Assembly (NCBI RefSeq): GCF_000513135.1
Contig: NZ_BAUV01000028.1
Location: 1-59,671 of the forward strand
From: Halalkalibacter akibai JCM 9157
Lineage (GTDB): Bacteria; Bacillota; Bacilli; Bacillales; Bacillaceae_D
Length of the DNA: 59,671 nucleotides
Reading direction: 5' to 3'
The notes beneath the pieces are model-generated. The model worked only from the letters and a program-made list of their open reading frames with translations. It did not search any database and was not told where the DNA came from. Shown piece by piece: positions 54,533 through 59,671 of this stretch. The stretch's first letter is position 1. Each line of letters opens with the position of its first letter. The position numbers and the translations under genes are program-made.

Positions 54533-54809
54533 CTAATAATCTAGTAGTACATAAACCAAAACCAAATCTCTAAATCCTCTAAAAGTTGAATCATCAATTG
54601 TATTTATCAAGTCTCTTACTTCAGAAGGAGTAAAAGATTCCAATGTGTTCTTCTTGTGTTTTTACAGGTGTAAACCGTTCGTCAATTGGCTCATTAAACC
54701 AGCTTTCTAAAAAACAGTGCCGAAGGAATGCCCTGATTTGATTTGTTGGAGTTTCTATTACTAGTACTAGTTTTGCTCCTATAGTATTTTCTAACCCTTT
54801 TTTGCTCAT
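54533..54809 (-). pseudogene. Tyrosine recombinase (phage/ICE integrase) remnant
   Basis: Read on the minus strand, the sequence from 54809 gives MSKKGLENTIGAKLVLVIE, then IRAFLRHCF, PIDERFTPVKTQEEH. After a frameshift near 54640 it continues ESFTPSEVRDLINTIDD and STFRGFRDLVLVYVLLDY before a stop at 54533. The EHIESFTPxEVRxLI...GxRDxxLVYxLLDxG pattern is the start of the catalytic domain of tyrosine recombinases. The Arg-His-x-x-Arg-Tyr active site is missing. It lies beside a partial tRNA gene, as integrases usually do. Confidence 0.75.
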
Positions 54810-54818
54810 GATTTGACA

Positions 54819-54851
54819 TAAAAAAACCTTCCACAATTTGTTTGTAGAAGG
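54819..54851 (-). terminator. Intrinsic terminator, minus strand
   Basis: On the minus strand CCTTCTACAA (54851-54842) pairs with TTGTGGAAGG (54836-54827), followed by T7. It would end a leftward transcript from the tRNA side, and it lies before the integrase remnant. Confidence 0.7.
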
Positions 54852-54887
54852 ATACAGATTAAATAAATATGTAGACGAACCCAAGCG

Positions 54888-54918
54888 GCGGTCTTACCTA
54901 AACGGTCTGCCACGGTTT
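54888..54918 (+). repeat. CGGTCT direct-repeat block, copy B
   Basis: GCGGTCT (54888-54894), ACGGTCT (54902-54908) and ACGGTTT (54912-54918) mirror the block at 51173. The preceding nine bases CCCAAGCGG (54880-54888) also recur inside the tRNA fragment at 55029-55037. Arm-type integrase sites are one possibility. Confidence 0.45.
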
Positions 54919-54981
54919 CGTCTAAAACCTAACAGAGACCGTGTGATACCTAAAACCCTTAGAACCGTAAAAATCTTAATA

Positions 54982-55045
54982 TGGCGGGACTGTGTAGGAA
55001 TCGAACCTACCGGAGACGGCACGCGCCTCCCAAGCGGTTTTGAAG
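54982..55045 (-). tRNA. 3' half of a selenocysteine tRNA (selC), truncated at the anticodon loop
   Basis: On the minus strand, from 55045, CTTCAAA is the anticodon loop with UCA. It is followed by ACCGC, then TTGGGAGGC and a long variable arm, a T arm GTAGG-TTCGATT-CCTAC, ACAGTCCC as the 3' acceptor strand, then G and encoded CCA (ending at 54982). The pattern is that of bacterial tRNA-Sec. The 5' half (acceptor GGGACTGT, D arm, GCGGT stem) is absent; unrelated bases precede the loop. A break at the anticodon loop is typical of integrase crossover at tRNA genes. Confidence 0.8.
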
Positions 55046-56004
55046 TTCTTGGTGGTATGTATTTTCTAGTACCATCAAGTGCTGTAACGTGCTATGTAAT
55101 AAGGTTTATGTGATATAGAGTCTCACGTAGTATCAACAAATTTTTTGAAAAGGGCACCAAACTTGGCACCAGATTTTAAGAGAAATATGATAAGAAGTTA
55201 TGAGTAATTTTACAAATCAAAGTTCAAATTAATGGATAGTTGTTTCGGAAAATTTACGAGGACTATTATCATGTCTTATTCAATAACAAAGTCTAAAACG
55301 AAAGAAGAGAGATAAAAGCGACACACCTATGAGGTGAAATTTCAATTGATGTTAAGGTGTCACTGTAACGTCACGTTCGTTAGATTACATAAATAATTCG
55401 GAGGGGCTTTTGGTAGTCTGAACTAACCAATTAGAATAGTCCTGAAGAAGTTGTTGAAAAACACCGAGCCATTTACTATGGTGTAAAACGATACTGGTAA
55501 TGGAACATAATTTTAAAAGCGGTCACTTCATAAGTGACCGTTATTCATATTTGACAATTGCTATACAACAAGATTTCTTCAATTATGGGGGGAGTGAAAC
55601 AATATACTTAACCAGTCATATTTTCTTTTAGGTTCATTTTTTTGTTCTTTAAACATGAGGGAACACTACCTTTATTAAATTATATCAGTTTGATAATAAA
55701 ATTTTCAGTAAGAAATGTAGCGACAATGGTTTTTATGGTGAATTGTTTTGATGTTTAAACCCCTCATTTTGGAGAAGAGTACCTAATGAATTATAGTTAT
55801 TTGTTGCGCAGTAGACTAATTACTGTGCAACTAGTGTATTCACTTTCATATGACTTTGTGAACGACTACACTTAAACTAACAGCTTTAGTCTAATAAGGA
55901 TTAATATCCCAAAGTCAGCAATATGCTGTTGTCTTTTTATTCTGTCTGGTGATTAGTTTAGATGTAGAATCATAATTTCGGTAACTAATTTTAAAATAGT
56001 TTTT
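55046..56004. other. Accessory intergenic region right of the tRNA fragment
   Basis: About 960 bases without an intact gene. A direct repeat GGCACCA occurs at 55150-55170. A broken frame at about 55271-55380 reads TKEER, a stop, then KRHTYEVKFQL, faintly like the start of an IS3-type transposase OrfA; this is weak. A 9-bp hairpin CGGTCACTT/AAGTGACCG lies at 55520-55540. Confidence 0.45.
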
Positions 56005-56041
56005 AAAGGATATATATCCTTTTTTGTCGAATACGACAAAA
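56005..56041 (+). promoter_or_regulatory. Two adjacent perfect dyads before the PIN-domain gene
   Basis: AAAGGATATATATCCTTT (56005-56022) is a perfect 18-bp palindrome. It is followed by TTTTGTCG-AATA-CGACAAAA (56022-56041), a perfect 8-bp inverted repeat. Both lie within 60 bases of the gene start, a natural place for operator control. Confidence 0.6.
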
Positions 56042-56063
56042 TCACGACCAAAAGGAGAAGCAA

Positions 56064-57113
56064 ATGAGTTACCTAATTTTTATAGATACTAATGTTGTGC
56101 ATAACGATTTTTTCTTTAAAAGTAGCGCTATTAAAAAATTATTGAAGTTCACTAATCATGAACCAGTTAAACTTTGCATTACTGAATTCAACTATAACGA
56201 AATTATAAAAAAGTATAGAGATAACGTGAGACCTGCAATAAAAGAAGTGCGACAGGTTAGAAATAGTGTAAGTAAAAAAATGGTGGAATTAGAAATTGGC
56301 GATTTGTTTGATTTGGAGAAACTAAGGGCAGAAAAGTATGTTGATCATTATAAACTATTTCTAGATGAGATGATTGAAAATAATAATATACAAATAGTTG
56401 GTTATCCAACTGGAGAATATGTTACTGCTCAAATATCAGAGAGATACTTTAAAGGGATTAAACCTTTCGGTGAAAATAAAATATCCTTCCAAGATGCTAT
56501 CATTTGGCAGAGTATTGTTGAATATTGTAAAGATGAAGATCCAGAGATTGTAGTGTTTATTTCAAACAATACTACAGATTTTGCTGATAAGAGCAAAAAC
56601 AGGATTCACAATGATTTAGAAGACGATATTCGCGGACTACTTTTTTACAATTCAGTGGGTGCATTTCTTGAACACGAAGAAGATAACTTACATGATTACT
56701 TCATCGATAATTACGAATATGATAAAGAACTATTGGAGAGCGAATTAAGTATCTTTTTCGATGGGAATTATTCTTTGAATTATACAATCAATGACCTCTT
56801 GATGAATTCAGAGTTTGAAGGAGAATACTTTAGCGGGTGGGGAACCGACGGTTACATTGATGAGGTGAACTTCGAGATACTTGAAGTAACTTTTGATATC
56901 GAAGAGAATCAATTATTAATTACATTTGGCGTAGAGTTATGTGTTAGTTTTAGTATAGAAACGATAGACCCATCTTACGAAAGAGGTGATTCTGGAGACG
57001 GGATGATGTCGGAAAGCAGCACTACAGATATATATCTACAGGGAGACATAACATATTCTCTTAATGAAGGAAAAATGACTGATTATGTAGAGAAAGAAAT
57101 AGGTTTTCTATAA
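56064..57113 (+). CDS. PIN-domain (DUF4935-like) protein with C-terminal beta domain
   Basis: A 349-residue cytoplasmic protein. Residues 1-190 form a PIN-like nuclease: Asp8 in FIDTNVV, Glu41 in ITEFNYNEI, Asp144 in SFQDAIIW and Asp172 in FISNNTTDF can make the acidic metal site. Residues 200-349 are rich in beta strands and acidic residues, with no family I recognise. Such PIN proteins with extra domains often occur in genomic islands as conflict or defence RNases. It has AAAGGAGAAG as RBS and two perfect dyads upstream. No antitoxin directly adjoins it. Its AT-rich composition and isolation suggest horizontal origin. Confidence 0.78.
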   Translation: MSYLIFIDTNVVHNDFFFKSSAIKKLLKFTNHEPVKLCITEFNYNEIIKKYRDNVRPAIKEVRQVRNSVSKKMVELEIGDLFDLEKLRAEKYVDHYKLFLDEMIENNNIQIVGYPTGEYVTAQISERYFKGIKPFGENKISFQDAIIWQSIVEYCKDEDPEIVVFISNNTTDFADKSKNRIHNDLEDDIRGLLFYNSVGAFLEHEEDNLHDYFIDNYEYDKELLESELSIFFDGNYSLNYTINDLLMNSEFEGEYFSGWGTDGYIDEVNFEILEVTFDIEENQLLITFGVELCVSFSIETIDPSYERGDSGDGMMSESSTTDIYLQGDITYSLNEGKMTDYVEKEIGFL

Positions 57114-57653
57114 GCATCTTAGATGAGGTCCAAGAATTGCAGAAGAGTGCGAGCAACATGAAAAATTTTTGGTCCAGTAGAGAGTTCCTTTGCTGTACAG
57201 TACAACGAAACTGTGTATTCAACATGTATTTGAAAGATCTTTGTAAAAGAAAGTACTTATCTAATGGGAAGCGATAGTGGAATAAAACATAAAATTTTAA
57301 GAAGCCTAAATATGCATTATTTTATTCACGCAAATGTATAATTAGGCTTTTTTAGTTTTTTTAATAAGAGTATTTAAAACAATAAATCAAAATTAGGCAA
57401 AAGATTGGCACAAAACAAATATGACTTTTTATTTCATTTATTGAAAACATCTGAAACTGACATCACAATTTTTTTGCTTTACTCAAACAACTGCACACCT
57501 AACTTTAGCAACCTTTTTGACCACGCTTGCAAGTTTCCCTCGCTATCTCCCCTGCCGACTTTCCATCCATTGTATTTCGGAATAATGTCATTAATATCAC
57601 CTCATAACCATATATTTTAATAAAATCTTATGAAATAAGGGGAGAGAAAATAC
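57114..57653. other. Intergenic region with one terminator
   Basis: About 540 bases without a convincing gene. It contains the terminator at 57302-57353. A 71-codon frame starting near 57405 has no ribosome binding site and unlikely composition. The XRE gene's RBS (GGGGAGAG) ends the gap. Confidence 0.55.
57302..57353 (+). terminator. Intrinsic terminator after the PIN gene
   Basis: AAGCCTAA (57302-57309) pairs with TTAGGCTT (57342-57349), with partial inner pairing, followed by TTTTAGTTTTTTT. Confidence 0.75.
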
Positions 57654-58109
57654 ATGTCTATCACAAATAAGCCTAACAAAGTTGAGGTGAAGTTAGATTT
57701 TGAATTAAACACTATTATGAAAATAGGGCACATTGTGAACTGGCTTAATGCAGAAAACAATTATGTTTTAAAAACTAAAGAGGAATTTGCTTTAGAGGAT
57801 TTTATTAAAGGATCCGTACATAATGAGCTAGACCGGATGGAATTAATTAACGAGATTTTTTGCGAGTTGAAAACCAAGCCACTTCGATCTCCCAAAAATG
57901 TGAAGAATAAATTTAAGGAACAACTAAAAATTTTAGGACTGAAACAACAAGATCTTTCTGAAATGACAGGTATCTCCAATAGTGAGCTTAGTATAGTCTT
58001 AAATAATAAACGATTTATTTCAATGGAGTATTTTTTGTTGATTTGGATTTCCCTCGATTGCCCATCGATAGAGAAGTGTTTTGAATTAGAAACAGTTGAG
58101 AAAAAATAA
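57654..58109 (+). CDS. XRE-family helix-turn-helix protein
   Basis: A 151-residue protein. Residues 1-80 are a predicted helical domain of unknown family. Residues 85-140 are an XRE-type helix-turn-helix, with QLKILGLKQQDLSEMTG, then ISNSELSIVLNNKR. The layout resembles HigA/MqsA-like antitoxins or mobile-element regulators. No toxin gene is immediately adjacent; the PIN-domain gene lies 540 bases upstream, beyond a terminator. AAGGGGAGAG precedes the start. Confidence 0.78.
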   Translation: MSITNKPNKVEVKLDFELNTIMKIGHIVNWLNAENNYVLKTKEEFALEDFIKGSVHNELDRMELINEIFCELKTKPLRSPKNVKNKFKEQLKILGLKQQDLSEMTGISNSELSIVLNNKRFISMEYFLLIWISLDCPSIEKCFELETVEKK

Positions 58110-58305
58110 TAACAATTCCGTATAATTGCAAGTGTTAAATGGGTGAAGGAGCGTGTCCAATTTGAATATAACTGTATAAACAATCGTTTAATTTTTGATA
58201 AATTTGAGCATATACCCCTAGTATATAAATTAGATATTATAACTAGGGTAAATCTCAATGCTGGTGGAAGGTCACCATCAAAATAAATAGAATTGGTGTG
58301 ATGAT

Positions 58306-58665
58306 ATGTCTTATGAGCAAGAAAATTATAGAAAGACTGTAGAGAAGATAAAGAAGGCTGCAAGAGATTTGGAACCAAAGAATAAAGAAAATAATCCATT
58401 GTGGAATTTGGTTAATGAAGTATGTAAAGAAGATATCGCTCCAGAACTAGAACTGAAGATGGAATCTCAGTTGCTTAATTATGATACTGTTTGTGAGTAC
58501 TTACCGGAAAGGTGGGAGATGCCTCGAAATGATAAACTGTTGTATTCTGATCGTGAATTACAAGAAGCGATGAAGTTGCTAATATTTAATTTAGGGGTGG
58601 AAAGTACTTTAAATTTAATTCCAAGACAGCTTATCGAGGCTTACATAGCGAAAAAAGAAGATTGA
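58306..58665 (+). CDS. Hypothetical protein, 119 residues
   Basis: I do not recognise this protein. It is helical, charged and has no membrane segment or signal peptide. The start MSYEQENYRKTVEKIKKAARDL is lysine-rich, and the C-terminal part, LLIFNLGVESTLNLIPRQL, could be a protein-protein interface. The RBS is weak (GGTGTGATG). It follows the XRE gene by about 200 bases in the same accessory region and may belong with it. Confidence 0.6.
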   Translation: MSYEQENYRKTVEKIKKAARDLEPKNKENNPLWNLVNEVCKEDIAPELELKMESQLLNYDTVCEYLPERWEMPRNDKLLYSDRELQEAMKLLIFNLGVESTLNLIPRQLIEAYIAKKED

Positions 58666-58997
58666 TAGTAGTTACCAATTAATTATTAAATAGGAATTAT
58701 AGAAAATTATTCTCTTTTATATAAAGCATTAGTTCGATTTTGAAAAGAACAATCAAAGGCACGATAAACTCGTGCCCTGAATATTGACTTAATTCCTTCT
58801 ATCCCGTTGATAAATTAAAAAAACTTAAACTAGAGAAAAACTTTATATACTCTCGTAAGGGAAAATACTATCTACTAGTTGATGATGTCAAATGATGAGA
58901 GTACATACGAAGACATTCACTAAAAGGCATTAGGAGATATGATTCCATTTGATAAAAAAATGAAATAGAGTTAAATCGTATATAAGCGATGGTTCCT

Positions 58998-59043
58998 ACC
59001 CCCGAAAGTTAGAGTAGAAAATCTAACTTTCGGGGGTGTTTTT
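58998..59043 (+). terminator. Strong intrinsic terminator
   Basis: ACCCCCGAAAGTTAGA (58998-59013) pairs perfectly with TCTAACTTTCGGGGGT (59022-59037), a 16-bp stem with an eight-base loop, then GTTTTT. The near symmetry means it may work in both directions. It insulates the manganese operon from the accessory region. Confidence 0.9.
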
Positions 59044-59107
59044 ATGGTTTTATTCTCAAATGAATAATCATTCAAGAAAATAAGCTTGTAAACTATATGT
59101 AAAGTGA

Positions 59108-59142
59108 ATATAATGGTAACTAAAGTTGCCCTAGTGAAAAAT
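59108..59142 (+). promoter_or_regulatory. Promoter -10 with MntR-type site
   Basis: TATAAT (59108-59113) is followed by AAGTTGCCCTAGTGAAAAAT (59123-59142). The TTGCC half-site matches the MntR box, but the second half is degenerate. This would be a -10/start-proximal repressor site. Confidence 0.5.
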
Positions 59143-59229
59143 TAATTCGTTTGTACAAGTTTATTTCGTCAATGCAAATACATATCATGATATAGGTATT
59201 CCAAACGTACATTTTCTTTTTAACTAAAA

Positions 59230-59249
59230 AGTTGCCCTGAGGAAAGTTT
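59230..59249 (+). promoter_or_regulatory. MntR operator before the manganese ABC ATPase
   Basis: AGTTGCCCTGAGGAAAGTTT closely matches the Bacillus MntR box (TTTGCCTTAAGGAAAC). It lies about 40 bases before the ATPase start, consistent with repression when Mn2+ is sufficient. Confidence 0.7.
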
Positions 59250-59287
59250 ATGATTAAATTATTAAATATCTAAAGGAGTTGAAGCTA

Positions 59288-59671
59288 TTGGACGACTTAG
59301 TTTTAGTTCGAAATTTACATGTTTCCTATCACGGGAATGAAGCGGTGAAAAATATATCATTCTCCACAAAAAAGGGGCAAATTGTTGGAATTATCGGTCC
59401 AAATGGGGCGGGAAAGTCAACTTTATTAAAATCACTGTTGAATTTGATCCCAAAAGATAAGGGTGAAATAAACATCGCAGGTAAATCGATTCAGGAAATG
59501 CGGGAGAAAATTGCCTATGTCCCTCAACGTAGTACTATTGACTGGGACTTCCCTATTACAGTGATTGATACAGTTTTGATCGGAACATATCCGAAGCTTG
59601 GCTTGTTTAAACGATTAAAGAAAAGAGAAAGAGAATGGGCCTATGAATGTTTAAAAAAAGTTGGGATGAAC
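59288..59671 (+). CDS. mntB: Manganese/zinc ABC transporter ATPase, partial (MntB-like)
   Basis: The first 128 codons of an ABC ATPase, cut by the window end. Walker A is GPNGAGKST (about residues 38-46) and the Q-loop region is YVPQRSTIDWDFPITV, a hallmark of Mn/Zn transporter ATPases such as MntB and PsaB. It starts at TTG 59288 with AAAGGAG upstream. The solute-binding and permease genes should follow outside the window. The MntR-type boxes upstream support manganese as the metal. Confidence 0.88.
   Translation, partial: MDDLVLVRNLHVSYHGNEAVKNISFSTKKGQIVGIIGPNGAGKSTLLKSLLNLIPKDKGEINIAGKSIQEMREKIAYVPQRSTIDWDFPITVIDTVLIGTYPKLGLFKRLKKREREWAYECLKKVGMN

Larger units (their letters stand above)
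58666..59287. other. Intergenic region before the manganese transporter
   Basis: No intact gene. It contains a GGCACGA/TCGTGCC hairpin at 58758-58776, faint coding-like traces at 58850-58980, the strong terminator at 58998, and the MntR-type promoter region. Confidence 0.55.

Noticed and set aside
57405-57620. 71-codon frame in the gap before the XRE gene
   Set aside because: No ribosome binding site, low-complexity composition and no recognisable motif.

Overview
The window looks like a chromosome segment from a low-GC, Gram-positive Bacillaceae bacterium, most likely an alkaliphilic, hemicellulose-degrading relative of Halalkalibacter/Alkalihalobacillus. The reasons are strong AGGAGG ribosome binding sites, a cobalamin operon ordered as in Bacillus/Priestia megaterium, a B. 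subtilis yrk-type sulfur cluster, a Bacillus-type LacI regulator next to an endo-glucanase, a large xylanase and an MntR-type operator. The genus guess is inference. Almost all genes lie on the + strand.

Layout. (1) 1-21150: a cobalamin riboswitch with a terminator platform, followed by an anaerobic (cobalt-early) corrin operon, cbiW-H60-X-J-C-D-ET-L-F-G-A-cobT-cobA-cbiY-bluB, an oligopeptide/nickel-type ABC transporter (probably metal uptake), then btuR/cobO and cobQ. Together these take uroporphyrinogen III to adenosyl-cobyric acid and make and activate the lower ligand. cbiB, cobD, cobU, cobS and cobC are not in the window. (2) 21257-23970: a small-molecule kinase and an orphan MurE-like ligase. 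(3) 24462-29481: a cytoplasmic xylo-oligosaccharide set of two GH43 enzymes and an SGNH esterase. (4) 29751-36548: a DcuS/DcuR-like two-component system, a Na+/dicarboxylate symporter, a tartrate/D-malate dehydrogenase and an MFS carrier. (5) 37000-41871: a CstR-controlled persulfide detoxification regulon like yrkD-E-F-H-I-J, with repeated ATACC...GGTAT operators and decayed copies of tusA and a rhodanese. (6) 42177-45266: a large catalase whose distal-pocket Asn position is Leu, and a decayed DUF421 membrane gene. (7) 45882-54442: a secreted GH16 lichenase, two LacI regulators (one frameshifted), a VOC protein, an SDR and a secreted multidomain GH10 xylanase. Candidate ACGCGCGT operators and cre sites lie between them. 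(8) 54500-58700: an integration scar made of a tyrosine-recombinase remnant beside the 3' half of a selenocysteine tRNA, followed by an accessory region with a PIN-domain protein, an XRE regulator and an unknown small protein. (9) 58998-59671: an MntR-type promoter and the start of a manganese ABC transporter ATPase.

A theme of the window is broken genes. bluB, an ABC permease, the TauE/SafE gene, the second LacI gene and the xylanase tail each carry single-base indels, mostly in short homopolymers. This is the pattern expected from pyrosequencing or ion-torrent consensus errors. The DUF421 gene and a rhodanese also carry in-frame stop codons, which looks more like true decay. The two causes cannot be separated from this sequence alone.

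No complete new system is proven here. The parts most worth a second look are the catalase lacking the distal Asn, the selC/integrase scar with its PIN-domain neighbour under two perfect dyads, the shared ACGCGCGT operator, the CstR regulon, and the MurE-like ligase with an atypical specificity motif.
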